Source: Ruegeria sp. THAF57 (lineage in GTDB: Bacteria; Pseudomonadota; Alphaproteobacteria; Rhodobacterales; Rhodobacteraceae). Taken from it: a DNA stretch of 64,000 nucleotides. The stretch covers positions 496,001-560,000 of the forward strand of contig NZ_CAIWNQ010000001.1 of the NCBI RefSeq assembly GCF_903914075.1. Direction: 5' to 3'. This document shows, piece after piece, positions 1 to 8,422 of this stretch (position 1 is the first letter of the stretch; each line of letters begins with the position of its first letter). The position numbers were made by a program, and so were the translations under genes. The notes under the pieces were generated by a model. The model had not been told where the DNA came from and searched no databases. It was given only the letters and a program-made list of their open reading frames with translations.

Positions 1-1508
1 GCGTGTTCGACTCGCTCAACTGGGTCGAGAATATGCGGGTGGCCATGGATGCGGTCGTCGAGAACGGCAAAATCTGTGAAGGCACCGTTTGCTATACCGG
101 CGATATTCTGGACCGCGATCGCGCCAAGTACGACCTGAAATACTATGTCGGCATGGCGAAAGAGCTGCGCGACGCGGGCGCGCATGTCCTGGGCCTGAAG
201 GATATGGCGGGGCTGATGAAACCGGCCTCGGCCAGGATCCTGATCCGCGCGCTGAAAGAAGAGGTTGGCCTGCCGATCCATTTCCACACGCACGACACTG
301 CAGGCATTGCCAGCGCCACCATTCTGGCGGCGTCCGAGGCGGGCGTAGACGCGGTGGATTGCGCCATGGACAGTTTCAGCGGCAACACCTCTCAGGCGAC
401 GTTAGGCACCGTGGTCGAGGCCCTGCGCCACACGGATCGCGACACCGGGCTGGACATCAAGGCGATCCGCGAGATCAGCGATTACTTCGAGGCCGTGCGC
501 GGCCAGTACGCGGCCTTCGAATCCGGCCTTCAGGCTCCTGCGTCTGAAGTGTATCTGCACGAAATGCCCGGCGGTCAGTTTACCAACCTCAAGGCACAAG
601 CGCGGTCATTGGGGCTGGAGGAGCGCTGGCACGAGGTTGCACAGATGTATGCGGATGTGAACCAGATGTTCGGCGACATCGTGAAAGTGACGCCCTCATC
701 CAAGGTGGTGGGTGACATGGCGCTGATGATGGTCAGCCAGGGCCTGACACGCGCCGACGTGGAAAGCGCGGATACGGATGTGGCCTTCCCCGACTCGGTC
801 GTCGATATGATGCGCGGCAATCTGGGTCAGCCTCCGGGCGGGTTCCCCGACACGATCATCAAAAAGGTGTTGAAGGACGAAGCCCCCAACACCGAACGCC
901 CCGGCAAGGACGTGCCCGCCGTCGATCTTGAGGCCACCCGCGCCGAGTTATCCAAACAGTTGGAAGGCAAAGAGGTCGATGATGAGGATCTGAACGGGTA
1001 CCTGATGTATCCCAAGGTGTTCCTCGACTATATGGGCCGCCACCGGGTCTATGGTCCGGTCCGAACCCTTCCCACACGCACCTTTTTCTATGGCATGGAC
1101 CCCGGCGAAGAGATCACGGCCGAAATCGACCCCGGCAAGACGCTGGAAATCCGCTGTCAGGCGATCGGTGAGACTGACGAGAATGGCGAGGTCAAAGTCT
1201 TCTTCGAACTCAACGGTCAGCCCCGTGTGATCCGGGTTCCTAACCGTCTGGTGACGTCATCCACACAGGCCCGACCCAAGGCCGAGGCCGGCAATCCCAA
1301 CCATATCGGTGCGCCAATGCCGGGGGTTGTTGCGACCGTGGCCGTATCCGCCGGTCAAGAGGTCAAAGAAGGTGACCTACTGTTAACCATCGAAGCCATG
1401 AAGATGGAAACCGGCATCCATGCCGAACGTGACGCGGTGGTCAAGGCCACTCATGTCCAGCCCGGTGGCCAGATTGACGCAAAGGACCTGCTGGTCGAAC
1501 TGGAGTGA
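1..1508 (+). CDS. pyc: Pyruvate carboxylase, C-terminal part (5' end outside window)
   Basis: Biotin enzyme converting pyruvate, bicarbonate and ATP to oxaloacetate in the cytoplasm, an anaplerotic step. The frame is open to the left edge (first full codon at base 3), so only about 500 of the family's roughly 1150 residues are present. Counting from base 3, the carboxyltransferase barrel shows FDSLNW at the edge, GLKDMAG at 64-70 and HFHTHDTAG at 93-101; the conserved PYC linker domain follows, and the C-terminus carries a biotinyl domain with EAMKMET, the biotinylated lysine being about residue 467. A good intrinsic terminator follows the stop. Identity is secure; only the N-terminal biotin carboxylase half is unseen. 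Confidence 0.97.
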   Translation, partial: VFDSLNWVENMRVAMDAVVENGKICEGTVCYTGDILDRDRAKYDLKYYVGMAKELRDAGAHVLGLKDMAGLMKPASARILIRALKEEVGLPIHFHTHDTAGIASATILAASEAGVDAVDCAMDSFSGNTSQATLGTVVEALRHTDRDTGLDIKAIREISDYFEAVRGQYAAFESGLQAPASEVYLHEMPGGQFTNLKAQARSLGLEERWHEVAQMYADVNQMFGDIVKVTPSSKVVGDMALMMVSQGLTRADVESADTDVAFPDSVVDMMRGNLGQPPGGFPDTIIKKVLKDEAPNTERPGKDVPAVDLEATRAELSKQLEGKEVDDEDLNGYLMYPKVFLDYMGRHRVYGPVRTLPTRTFFYGMDPGEEITAEIDPGKTLEIRCQAIGETDENGEVKVFFELNGQPRVIRVPNRLVTSSTQARPKAEAGNPNHIGAPMPGVVATVAVSAGQEVKEGDLLLTIEAMKMETGIHAERDAVVKATHVQPGGQIDAKDLLVELE

Positions 1509-1535
1509 ACGCTCTAGTTTCATGATCAAGTGACG

Positions 1536-1564
1536 GGCCGCTCGGACAACCGGGCGGCCTTTTT
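1536..1564 (+). terminator. Rho-independent terminator of pyc
   Basis: A 10-bp GC-rich stem (1536-1545 with 1550-1559, one G:U pair) closes a 4-base loop and is followed directly by five T. It lies 27 bases after the pyc stop and before the MAPEG gene, so the two are probably separate transcripts. Confidence 0.9.
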
Positions 1565-1585
1565 CGTAAGCTAAGGAAGGAAACC

Positions 1586-1969
1586 ATGTTGTCCATTACA
1601 CCGATCTACGCCGCTTTGCTGGCAATCGTTTATGTCTTTCTCAGCGGATGGGTCATCAATACGCGCCGGACACAGAAGATTTCCTACGGCGACTCTGGTG
1701 ACGACAGTATGCTCAAGTCCATCCGCACGCATTCCAACTTTGCGGAATACGCGCCGTTTGCCTTGTTGCTGATCGCGATGGTCGAGCTTCAGGGTGCCGG
1801 GGCCGTATTGGTGAACATTCTGGGCCTTGGCCTACTGACGGGCAGGGTGTTCCACGCCTATGGGTTCGGCAAAACCCCGCAGATCGTCATTCTGCGTCAG
1901 ATGGGCATGATTCTGACATTCGCTGTTTTGCTGATTGCTGCTGTCGCCAACCTTGTTCTAGCGCTTTGA
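1586..1969 (+). CDS. MAPEG family membrane protein
   Basis: A 127-residue integral membrane protein of the MAPEG family (membrane-associated proteins in eicosanoid and glutathione metabolism); bacterial members are mostly of unknown substrate. Four hydrophobic segments are visible at about 5-24, 56-67, 70-86 and 104-126. The family signature region RTHSNFAEYAPFALLL lies at about 47-62 and GRVFHAYGF at 86-94. The start is an ATG preceded by AAGGAAGG at a good distance. It stands alone between the pyc terminator and the tRNA-Gly array. Glutathione-transferase-like activity is possible but not shown by the sequence. Confidence 0.9.
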   Translation: MLSITPIYAALLAIVYVFLSGWVINTRRTQKISYGDSGDDSMLKSIRTHSNFAEYAPFALLLIAMVELQGAGAVLVNILGLGLLTGRVFHAYGFGKTPQIVILRQMGMILTFAVLLIAAVANLVLAL

Positions 1970-1980
1970 GTTGTTCTCGG

Positions 1981-2005
1981 GCTGAAACGCCGAAAGGCGT
2001 TCAGC
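1981..2005. terminator. Hairpin after the MAPEG gene
   Basis: A stem of GCTGAA and ACGCC against GGCGTTCAGC with a GAAA loop and one bulged A, 11 bases after the MAPEG stop. There is no T run on either strand, so it may act as a transcript-end stabiliser more than as an intrinsic terminator. It overlaps the 3' end of the small minus-strand reading frame at 2001-2153. Confidence 0.4.
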
Positions 2006-2153
2006 CTGTCAGAGGTTTGGACACTATCGTATGGGCTGACCTCCAGACCTGAGTTGGCTCGGCACTCTGTTCTGCAGGAATATGCGATAAGATCGCGGCA
2101 ATTGTCATCAAAATGGCCAATGCCGTGATTTTATATCTTTCTTTGGGTTTCAC
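2001..2153 (-). CDS. Possible small secreted peptide, 50 residues
   Basis: An unannotatable short frame in the gap between the MAPEG gene and the tRNA array. It starts with GTG at 2153-2151, preceded at 5 bases by a perfect GGAGGT. The predicted product begins MKPKERYK, continues with a hydrophobic core (ITALAILMTIAAIL, about 9-22) and a small-residue region, then a polar tail ending KPLTG, which resembles a signal peptide with a very short mature part. I recognise no family. The strong ribosome-binding site and signal-like N-terminus are the only support. Confidence 0.4.
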   Translation of the reverse strand: MKPKERYKITALAILMTIAAILSHIPAEQSAEPTQVWRSAHTIVSKPLTG

Positions 2154-2254
2154 CTGTCACCTCCGTCGTTTTTTACAACTCTCTGAACCTTCAACGCATT
2201 CACAGAAGAGTTCCGTCGCCGAAAAAGAAATTTTCCAAGAGATGCGTTTTTCCG

Positions 2255-2282
2255 CTTGCAGCCCCGCTTGGGAATTTATACA
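2255..2282 (+). promoter_or_regulatory. Likely promoter of the tRNA-Gly array
   Basis: CTTGCA at 2255-2260 and TATACA at 2277-2282 with a 16-base spacer give a sigma-70-like promoter whose start would fall about 13 bases before the first tRNA. The -10 element is good and the -35 element imperfect. Confidence 0.45.
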
Positions 2283-2301
2283 TCCCTCCTCACTCAACGG
2301 C

Positions 2302-2376
2302 GCGGGCGTAGCTCAGGGGTAGAGCATAACCTTGCCAAGGTTAGGGTCGGGCGTTCGAATCGCCTCGCCCGCTCCA
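2302..2376 (+). tRNA. tRNA-Gly (GCC), copy 1
   Basis: Cloverleaf readable by eye: 7-bp acceptor stem GCGGGCG with CGCCCGC, D-arm GCTC..GAGC, anticodon loop TTGCCAA giving anticodon GCC, T-loop TTCGAAT, and an encoded CCA end at 2374-2376. Confidence 0.98.
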
Positions 2377-2413
2377 TTGAGAGGTCTTTAGGACCGACAC
2401 ATATGTATCTGAT

Positions 2414-2488
2414 GCGGGCGTAGCTCAGGGGTAGAGCATAACCTTGCCAAGGTTAGGGTCGGGCGTTCGAATCGCCTCGCCCGCTCCA
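2414..2488 (+). tRNA. tRNA-Gly (GCC), copy 2
   Basis: Identical over all 75 bases to the copy at 2302-2376, with anticodon GCC and an encoded CCA. No separate promoter is visible in the 37-base spacer, so the three copies are probably one transcript. Confidence 0.98.
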
Positions 2489-2525
2489 TTGAGAGGTCTT
2501 TAGGACCGACACATATGTATCTGAT

Positions 2526-2600
2526 GCGGGCGTAGCTCAGGGGTAGAGCATAACCTTGCCAAGGTTAGGGTCGGGCGTTCGAATCGCCTCGCCCGCTCCA
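2526..2600 (+). tRNA. tRNA-Gly (GCC), copy 3
   Basis: Identical to the other two copies, including the CCA end. The sequence after it differs from the spacers that follow copies 1 and 2. Confidence 0.98.
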
Positions 2601-2684
2601 GATACGATTGTTTCCTAAACTTTTCTGGTTTCCTGCCGAATGTTGCGCCATTGTATTGGCATTAACGATTGCAGGATTTTAACG

Positions 2685-3551
2685 ATGTCAGATTATTCTA
2701 TCCGGCCCCTTTCGGCCGCAGAGTTGCAGTATGCCGTCGATTGGGCAGGCAGCGAGGGATGGAATCCGGGCCTGCGCGATGCGGAATGTTTCCGCTCCAC
2801 CGACCCAGATGGGTTCTTGGGCGGGTTCCTTGATGGGGACATGATCGCCTCGGTCTCAGCGGTGAACTACGATGACGCGTTTTCCTTCCTGGGCTTTTAC
2901 ATCGTGCGCCCCGAGTTTCGTCACCACGGTCACGGGCTAGAGATCGCGCAGCACGCTCTGGCGCATTGCGAAGGGCGCAACATGGGGCTGGATGGCGTGG
3001 TGGAGCAACAGGACAACTACCGAAAGTCAGGCTTTTCCTTTGCTTATAACAATTATCGGTTCGCCGGGACCATCGGTGAAGTCCTGCCGGAACTTGGTCA
3101 GGTGCTGGGTAACGGCGTTGCGCCACTGGAATCTGCCTCAAGTGCGCTGCGCGCCTATGATCGCAAATTGTTCCCTGCCCCGCGCGACGCGTTCCTGCAA
3201 AGCTGGCTGGGCGCATCGGATCATATTTCACGTGTTTATTCCGAGAACGGTCAGATAAAGGGCTATGCCACCCTGCGCCCCTGCCAATCGGGTTACAAGG
3301 TTGGTCCACTTTTTGCGGATGAGGTGGGCATCGCGCGGGCGCTTTTGGCCAGCTTACTGGCCGCTGTACCCCAAGATCATCACGATCACGACGTCTTTGT
3401 CGACATGCCACAACCCAACGATGCCGCGTTTGCAATGGCCAGACAGTTAGGGTTGACCAAAGTCTTCGAAACCGCCCGGATGTATTCTGATCACGAACCG
3501 GAAATTGACCTCAACCGAATCTTCGGAGTGACCACGTTCGAACTTGGCTAA
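2685..3551 (+). CDS. GNAT family N-acetyltransferase with C-terminal second domain
   Basis: A 288-residue cytoplasmic acetyltransferase of the GNAT superfamily; the substrate is unknown. The acetyl-CoA-binding motif A is visible as RPEFRHHGHG at about 83-92, after strand segments typical of the fold. The C-terminal half (about 140-288) resembles the second domain of larger GNATs of the YitH/HolE type. I chose the ATG at 2685 (AGGA eight bases upstream) over an in-frame ATG at 2640, which has no ribosome-binding site and adds 15 non-conserved-looking residues. It is monocistronic, after the tRNA array. Confidence 0.8.
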   Translation: MSDYSIRPLSAAELQYAVDWAGSEGWNPGLRDAECFRSTDPDGFLGGFLDGDMIASVSAVNYDDAFSFLGFYIVRPEFRHHGHGLEIAQHALAHCEGRNMGLDGVVEQQDNYRKSGFSFAYNNYRFAGTIGEVLPELGQVLGNGVAPLESASSALRAYDRKLFPAPRDAFLQSWLGASDHISRVYSENGQIKGYATLRPCQSGYKVGPLFADEVGIARALLASLLAAVPQDHHDHDVFVDMPQPNDAAFAMARQLGLTKVFETARMYSDHEPEIDLNRIFGVTTFELG

Positions 3552-3608
3552 CGCCAGATTTCGAGACCCCTACTTCGACGTCCAACCTTATGCGCAGGGA
3601 CTTTATGT

Positions 3609-4211
3609 ATGCTGGGAGAACACCAAAAACGGTTGTTGCAAGACATGTTCGAGAACCTGCCGGGGATCAGCTTTTTGATCCTGTCCCGCGCCACTGACGA
3701 TTTGCGCCTGGCCGGGTGGGTCGGAACCGTGCTCGCGACCCTTGTGTGCCTGGCGTATGTTAAACGGGTTCTGCGCGCGCATCCCATCTTGTTGGGGATC
3801 AATATTTTCATGGTAGTTATAACCCCGCTGATAGAAATTCTGGTGCTGTCAGGCAGTCGGAACTCGGCTGATCTGTTGATCGGCAATATCGACTCACTTG
3901 TGCTGGGCAGTGTTTTCGTAACGGGCGTTGTGTTGACCCTATTCACAGCCAAAGGCTTTCTGACCTATGACGCAAAAAGCGCCAAGCAAATGCGCATCCA
4001 TTCCACGGCGATGTTGACGCTGTGCGTCGCCGGGATTGTCTGGTCCGCAGCCATGGGACAGAACTACCTGATAACGCTGGCGGTTCCGCTCATGGTGCTT
4101 TTTGGATGTCAGCGCTTTCTGCGTGCGGGCGCAACAGACCGTCAATCGCGCGGAGGCGTTTTACTAGGCGGGACCATACCGATAGACCCGCCCGCCGAGA
4201 CCGTCGCCTGA
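3609..4211 (+). CDS. Hypothetical membrane protein, about five helices
   Basis: A 200-residue protein that I cannot place in a family. Hydrophobic segments lie at about 35-52, 57-78, 93-115, 130-147 and 151-166; the soluble N-terminus has HQKRLLQDMF and the C-terminal 35 residues are polar. AGGGAC stands before the ATG. The gene is 57 bases after the acetyltransferase on the same strand and converges on the small Lrp-type gene with one base between stops. Function is unknown, and localisation in the inner membrane is inferred from hydrophobicity only. Confidence 0.75.
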   Translation: MLGEHQKRLLQDMFENLPGISFLILSRATDDLRLAGWVGTVLATLVCLAYVKRVLRAHPILLGINIFMVVITPLIEILVLSGSRNSADLLIGNIDSLVLGSVFVTGVVLTLFTAKGFLTYDAKSAKQMRIHSTAMLTLCVAGIVWSAAMGQNYLITLAVPLMVLFGCQRFLRAGATDRQSRGGVLLGGTIPIDPPAETVA

Positions 4212-4212
4212 C

Positions 4213-4452
4213 CTAGAACGCCTTGAAGGTCATCGTGGTCAGCGACCTTTCTATGTTCGGTATCACCAGCAGATGTTCGTTGATGAAATGCCCGACATCT
4301 TCGGTCTCGGGGATATAGAGCTTTAGCAGCAGATCGTATTCGCCGCTGGTCGAATACAGCTCGGAATGGATTTCGCGCAGGGCGATTTCCTCGGCCACCT
4401 TGTATGTTGTGCCGGGTTTGCAGCGGATTTGGATGAAGACGCAGGTGGACAT
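4213..4452 (-). CDS. Free-standing Lrp/AsnC ligand-binding (RAM) domain protein
   Basis: A 79-residue protein consisting only of the amino-acid-sensing RAM domain of Lrp/AsnC regulators, with no helix-turn-helix. The alpha-beta pattern is clear: [11 protein letters not shown] at the start, a central [20 protein letters not shown], and a closing [10 protein letters not shown]. Such stand-alone RAM proteins form oligomers and may bind amino acids or modulate full-length Lrp proteins. It is transcribed away from hisB, with a 155-base shared upstream region, which makes an amino-acid-linked role attractive but unproven. Confidence 0.85.
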   Translation of the reverse strand: MSTCVFIQIRCKPGTTYKVAEEIALREIHSELYSTSGEYDLLLKLYIPETEDVGHFINEHLLVIPNIERSLTTMTFKAF

Positions 4453-4607
4453 GGGCCGAGCCTTGGTTGTTCAAGTTGCTTGCAGGCTGGCACGGGCCGC
4501 GCCGGGGTGCAATCCCCTGCAACAGTTTGGCGGGAATGACAGATGCGGTCTGGAAAGTGCTGCCCCTCCGCGTCTATAAGCGCGGCTGTAGCAAAAGGAA
4601 TTCGCCC

Positions 4608-5195
4608 ATGCGCAGCGCAAAGATCAGCCGTCAGACCGCCGAGACCGAAATCTCGGTCGAGGTCAATCTGGACGGCACCGGCCAGTATGACAACCAGACA
4701 GGCGTCGGGTTCTTCGATCACATGCTGGACCAGCTTGCGCGCCATTCGCTGATCGACATGACGATCCGCGCCAAGGGTGATTACCACATCGACGACCACC
4801 ACACCGTCGAGGATACGGGGATTGCGCTGGGTCAGGCGCTGACGCAGGCGTTGGGTGACAAGAAGGGCATCCGCCGATATGGCGAATGCCACCTGCCCAT
4901 GGATGATGCGCAGGTACGCTGCGCGCTGGATCTGTCTGGCCGCCCGTTCCTGATCTGGAATGTCGAACTGCCCACGCACAAGATCGGCACGTTTGACACC
5001 GAGTTGGTGCGAGAGTTCTTTCAGGCACTGGCCACCCATGGCGGCGTCACGCTGCATATCGACCAATTGCACGGGTTCAACAGCCACCACATTGCCGAGG
5101 CCGCGTTCAAGGCGGTCGCGCGCGCGTTGCGTCTGGCGGTTGAAACCGACCCGCGCAAGGCCGATGCGATTCCGTCCACCAAGGGCGCGCTATAA
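4608..5195 (+). CDS. hisB: Imidazoleglycerol-phosphate dehydratase
   Basis: Dehydrates imidazole glycerol phosphate to imidazole acetol phosphate in histidine synthesis; manganese enzyme, cytoplasmic. It has 195 residues, the monofunctional size. Metal-binding motifs are visible as [12 protein letters not shown] (35-46) and [12 protein letters not shown] (64-75), and again [10 protein letters not shown] near the end, reflecting the internal duplication of the family. ATG at 4608 follows AAAGGA; an upstream in-frame ATG at 4467 would add 47 unlike residues. hisH follows with no gap. Confidence 0.98.
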   Translation: MRSAKISRQTAETEISVEVNLDGTGQYDNQTGVGFFDHMLDQLARHSLIDMTIRAKGDYHIDDHHTVEDTGIALGQALTQALGDKKGIRRYGECHLPMDDAQVRCALDLSGRPFLIWNVELPTHKIGTFDTELVREFFQALATHGGVTLHIDQLHGFNSHHIAEAAFKAVARALRLAVETDPRKADAIPSTKGAL

Positions 5196-5834
5196 ATGCT
5201 GACAGCCATTATCGACTATGAAAGCGGCAATCTGCACTCGGCAGAGAAGGCGTTTCAACGCATGGCGCGCGAGTTGAATGCGGGCGAGGTGGTTGTGACC
5301 GCGGACGCAGACGTCGTTGCGCGCGCGGATCGTCTGGTTCTGCCGGGCGACGGCGCGTTTCCCGCCTGCGCTGCCGAGTTGCGGGGCCACAAAGGTATTT
5401 ATGACGCCATGGTCGAGGCGGTCGAACAAAAGGGAAGACCGTTTCTGGGTATCTGCGTCGGGATGCAGCTTATGGCGTCAAAAGGCCATGAATACACCGA
5501 GACTGACGGTCTGAACTGGGTTGCCGGGGACGTAGTGCGTATCACCCCTTCGGACAGCGTGCTAAAGGTGCCGCATATGGGCTGGAATAATCTGGTGCTC
5601 GAAATTGATCACCCGGTCTTTGACGGGGTCAGGTCGGGCGACCATACATATTTCGTCCACTCCTACCATTTTCGCGTCACCGATCCGGCGCAACGGCTGG
5701 CCTATGTGGATTATGGTCAGGAAGTCACGGCCGTGATCGGCCGCGACACGATGATTGGTATGCAATTTCATCCCGAAAAAAGCCAGGATGTGGGCCTGCG
5801 TATGATCGGGAATTTCCTGACCTGGGCCCCCTGA
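5196..5834 (+). CDS. hisH: Imidazole glycerol phosphate synthase, glutaminase subunit
   Basis: Glutamine amidotransferase subunit that supplies ammonia to HisF for imidazole ring closure. It has 212 residues; the nucleophile is Cys87 in GICVGM and the other triad members are His192 and Glu194 in FHPEKS. The oxyanion-hole region PGDGAF is at 50-55. The ATG directly follows the hisB stop codon, so the two genes are almost certainly co-translated. Its partner hisF lies 1.8 kb further on, beyond hisA and two oppositely oriented genes. Confidence 0.98.
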   Translation: MLTAIIDYESGNLHSAEKAFQRMARELNAGEVVVTADADVVARADRLVLPGDGAFPACAAELRGHKGIYDAMVEAVEQKGRPFLGICVGMQLMASKGHEYTETDGLNWVAGDVVRITPSDSVLKVPHMGWNNLVLEIDHPVFDGVRSGDHTYFVHSYHFRVTDPAQRLAYVDYGQEVTAVIGRDTMIGMQFHPEKSQDVGLRMIGNFLTWAP

Positions 5835-5838
5835 GCCC

Positions 5839-6240
5839 TTATTGAACGCGGGTCCAGGTCTGACCACGGCAGACCAGACCACCCGCGACACAACCCTTGA
5901 CGGTCAGCGCATTCTGGCTGTCCAGCGTCATCTTCGAGTTATAGGTCTTGTCCCGGTCCGGCGCCCAGATCTTGCCGTTGTCATAAGCGCCGTTGCCCTC
6001 GGGCTCCATGTCCCAGATGATCTTTTTGCCCAGATTCTCATAGGAAAGTTGCTGATTGCCGTTGCCATCAAACGCGGTGTCGATGGTGCCGCAGATCGCA
6101 CTGCCGCACGGCGCGATCGTCACGTGCAGATAGCCGCCTTCGTCGCCGGGTTCGGTCTTCCACAGGCCGTCAACTGGGTCAGCCGATGCAACCGTGGAAA
6201 AAACGCACAGGGCTGCCGCTGCAATGATTGAGTGTTTCAT
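5839..6240 (-). CDS. Secreted DUF2147 domain protein
   Basis: A 133-residue exported protein with a clear signal peptide (KHSIIAAAALCVFSTVASA, cleavage after about 20) followed by a DUF2147 domain: GLWKTEPGDEGGYLHV, two cysteines at CGSAIC, and a C-terminal GCVAGGLVCRGQTWTRV. DUF2147 proteins are small periplasmic beta proteins of undefined function, sometimes linked to envelope stress. It is inserted between hisH and hisA on the opposite strand, converging on hisH with four bases between stops. GGGAGAACATC precedes the ATG. Confidence 0.88.
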   Translation of the reverse strand: MKHSIIAAAALCVFSTVASADPVDGLWKTEPGDEGGYLHVTIAPCGSAICGTIDTAFDGNGNQQLSYENLGKKIIWDMEPEGNGAYDNGKIWAPDRDKTYNSKMTLDSQNALTVKGCVAGGLVCRGQTWTRVQ

Positions 6241-6374
6241 GATGTTCTCCCTTAGATGGCGGTACTGTGTCGCGCAGCAACCGAACCAGCAAGATTAACC
6301 CCACGTCGCGTTGCATCCCCTGTCCGGCTTGTGCGATATCCCGCGCGTACAACTCTGATATAGGGCCGCCCAAA

Positions 6375-7094
6375 ATGATCCTCTACCCCGCTATCGACCT
6401 CAAAGACGGCCAGGCCGTGCGCCTGCTGCGCGGTGAAATGGACAAGGCAACCGTGTTCAACGAAGACCCTGCGGCGCAGGCCAAAGCCTTTGTTGATGCC
6501 GGGTGTGACTGGCTGCATCTGGTTGATCTGAACGGTGCCTTCGCGGGCGAGCCTGTCAATGCTGCACCGGTCGAGGCGATTCTGGCGGCCTGCAACGTAC
6601 CCGCACAACTGGGCGGCGGCATCCGCGACATGGCCACCATCGAAACATGGATCAGCAAAGGACTGGCGCGGGTTATTCTGGGCACTGTGGCAGTGGAAAA
6701 CCCGGACCTGGTGCGCGAGGCGGCGCGTGAATTCCCCGGCAAGGTCGCCGTGGGCATCGATGCCCGCAACGGCATGGTTGCCACCAAAGGCTGGGCCAAA
6801 GAAACGGACGTGCAAGTTACCGATCTTGCCCGCAGCTTCGAGGACGCCGGCGTCGCGGCCATCATCTATACCGATATCAACCGGGACGGAGCCATGCAGG
6901 GCCCCAATATCGAGGCAACTGCCGACCTTGCCCGGGCCGTGTCAATTCCAGTGATCGCGTCAGGCGGCGTCAGTTCTTTGGACGATCTGATCGCTCTGCG
7001 TGATTGCGGCGTGGAACTGGACGGCGCGATTTCAGGGCGCGCACTCTACGACGGCGCGATTGATCTGGCCGAAGCCATCCGCGCCCTGAACTAG
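6375..7094 (+). CDS. hisA: ProFAR isomerase
   Basis: 1-(5-phosphoribosyl)-5-[(5-phosphoribosylamino)methylideneamino] imidazole-4-carboxamide isomerase, a half-barrel-repeat TIM barrel in histidine synthesis. It has 239 residues; the catalytic aspartates are Asp8 (PAIDLKDG) and Asp129 (VGIDAR), and phosphate loops are seen at LGGGIRD and ASGGVSS. ATG at 6375 was chosen because the protein then begins MILYPAID, as in the family. Its promoter must lie between it and the divergent DUF2147 gene (134 bases). Confidence 0.98.
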   Translation: MILYPAIDLKDGQAVRLLRGEMDKATVFNEDPAAQAKAFVDAGCDWLHLVDLNGAFAGEPVNAAPVEAILAACNVPAQLGGGIRDMATIETWISKGLARVILGTVAVENPDLVREAAREFPGKVAVGIDARNGMVATKGWAKETDVQVTDLARSFEDAGVAAIIYTDINRDGAMQGPNIEATADLARAVSIPVIASGGVSSLDDLIALRDCGVELDGAISGRALYDGAIDLAEAIRALN

Positions 7095-7095
7095 G

Positions 7096-7542
7096 CTATT
7101 GCGCAGCCGCAGCGGTCAACTTGGCCAATGCGCCGCGCATTTTGTCGATAACCGGCGAATCCTCGACCTCGTCCAGCTCGTCCATCGTCTCTTTCGGGTC
7201 TTCGTAGGCCAGCCAAACCTGACCATCAGCGTCTTGATAGGCTTGAACCTTCAACGGCAGGAACAGTCCGGCCCTTGGGTCGATTTGCATCGCGGGTGTG
7301 CCCAACGCAGGGTTGCCAAAGATCAGAACCTGATTGGCGGGAATCGGGGTACCAACTTTTTCGGCACCGGCTGCATGGTCGACCCGGGCGAATACAGTTG
7401 CACCCGCATTGCCGACGGCTGCCTCGAGCGCATCCAGTGCTTCAGCGACAGATTTGTCTGTAGGGATTTTGATAATATCGTCAGCCATAGCGGACAGAGC
7501 ACCTCCGAAAATCAGAAACGTTGCCAGTATCAGTTTGTGCAT
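7096..7542 (-). CDS. Secreted DUF302 domain protein
   Basis: A 148-residue exported protein: signal peptide to about residue 20 (LILATFLIFGGALSAMA), then a DUF302 domain with the usual IPTDKSVAEALDALEAAV and a central QVLIFGNPALGTPAM. DUF302 is a small alpha-beta fold found in many periplasmic proteins; its biochemical role is unsettled. AAAGGAATTCCGAT precedes the ATG. The stop is one base from the hisA stop, so the genes converge tightly; it splits hisA from hisF. Confidence 0.9.
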   Translation of the reverse strand: MHKLILATFLIFGGALSAMADDIIKIPTDKSVAEALDALEAAVGNAGATVFARVDHAAGAEKVGTPIPANQVLIFGNPALGTPAMQIDPRAGLFLPLKVQAYQDADGQVWLAYEDPKETMDELDEVEDSPVIDKMRGALAKLTAAAAQ

Positions 7543-7660
7543 ATCGGAATTCCTTTGTTGAATTTCACCCCAGTTTTCACAGCTTTGCGCCGTGCGGCAA
7601 TCACAAGTCTGGCATCGGCGGGGCTTTGCCGTTAGAGGTGCCGACTATAGAGGATACCAC

Positions 7661-8422
7661 ATGCTAAAAACCCGCATCATTCCCTGTCTGGATGTCGCCG
7701 ATGGCCGGGTGGTCAAGGGCGTCAATTTTGTTGGCCTGCGTGATGCGGGCGATCCGGTGGAGTCGGCAAAAGCTTATGACGCAGCCGGAGCTGACGAGAT
7801 CTGTTTTCTCGACATCCACGCCACCCATGAAAACCGAGGCACCATGTTCGATGTGGTCCAACGGACTGCCGAACAGTGTTTTGTGCCTCTGACCGTGGGC
7901 GGCGGTGTGCGCACCAAAGAAGACGTGCGCGCCCTGCTGCTGGCCGGTGCTGACAAGGTCAGCTTCAACTCGGCGGCTGTGGCGAACCCGGATGTGATCG
8001 CGGAATCGGCGGATCAGTTTGGCAGCCAGTGCATCGTCTGCGCGATCGACGCCAAAACTGTCAGCCCCGGAAAGTGGGAGATATTCACCCATGGCGGGCG
8101 CAAGCCCACAGGTATCGACGCAGTTGAATTCGCGAGAACCGTAGTCGCCAAGGGTGCCGGGGAAATCCTGCTGACTTCGATGGACCGCGACGGCACGAAA
8201 GCTGGGTTCAACCTGCCTCTGACCCGCGCCATTTCCGACGCCGTAGACGTTCCGGTTATCGCTTCTGGTGGTGTTGGCAATCTTGACCATCTGGTCGAAG
8301 GCGTGACCGAAGGTGGCGCAAGTGCTGTTCTTGCCGCCTCGATCTTTCATTTCGGCGAATACACGATCCGCGAGGCCAAAGAGCATATGGCCGCCGCAGG
8401 CATACCGATGAGGCTGACATGA
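7661..8422 (+). CDS. hisF: Imidazole glycerol phosphate synthase, cyclase subunit
   Basis: Cyclase subunit that, with HisH, forms imidazole glycerol phosphate and AICAR. It has 253 residues; the catalytic aspartates are Asp11 ([10 protein letters not shown]) and Asp130 (CAIDAK), with phosphate-binding VGGGVRT and ASGGVGN. AGAGGA lies before the ATG at 7661, and an upstream in-frame ATG at 7592 gives no recognisable extension. The stop overlaps the hisE start by four bases (ATGA). Confidence 0.98.
   Translation: MLKTRIIPCLDVADGRVVKGVNFVGLRDAGDPVESAKAYDAAGADEICFLDIHATHENRGTMFDVVQRTAEQCFVPLTVGGGVRTKEDVRALLLAGADKVSFNSAAVANPDVIAESADQFGSQCIVCAIDAKTVSPGKWEIFTHGGRKPTGIDAVEFARTVVAKGAGEILLTSMDRDGTKAGFNLPLTRAISDAVDVPVIASGGVGNLDHLVEGVTEGGASAVLAASIFHFGEYTIREAKEHMAAAGIPMRLT

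Larger units (their letters stand above)
2302..2600 (+). repeat. Perfect 112-bp tandem repeat, 2.7 units
   Basis: The unit is a 75-base tRNA-Gly plus a 37-base spacer. Units start at 2302, 2414 and 2526; the third contains only the tRNA. Spacers 2377-2413 and 2489-2525 are identical. The flanks before the first and after the third copy are unrelated, so the repeat boundary is exactly the tRNA gene. Confidence 0.97.

Noticed and set aside
2113..2322. A 69-codon plus-strand frame before the tRNA array
   Set aside because: It runs into the first tRNA-Gly, has no ribosome-binding site and no recognisable features.
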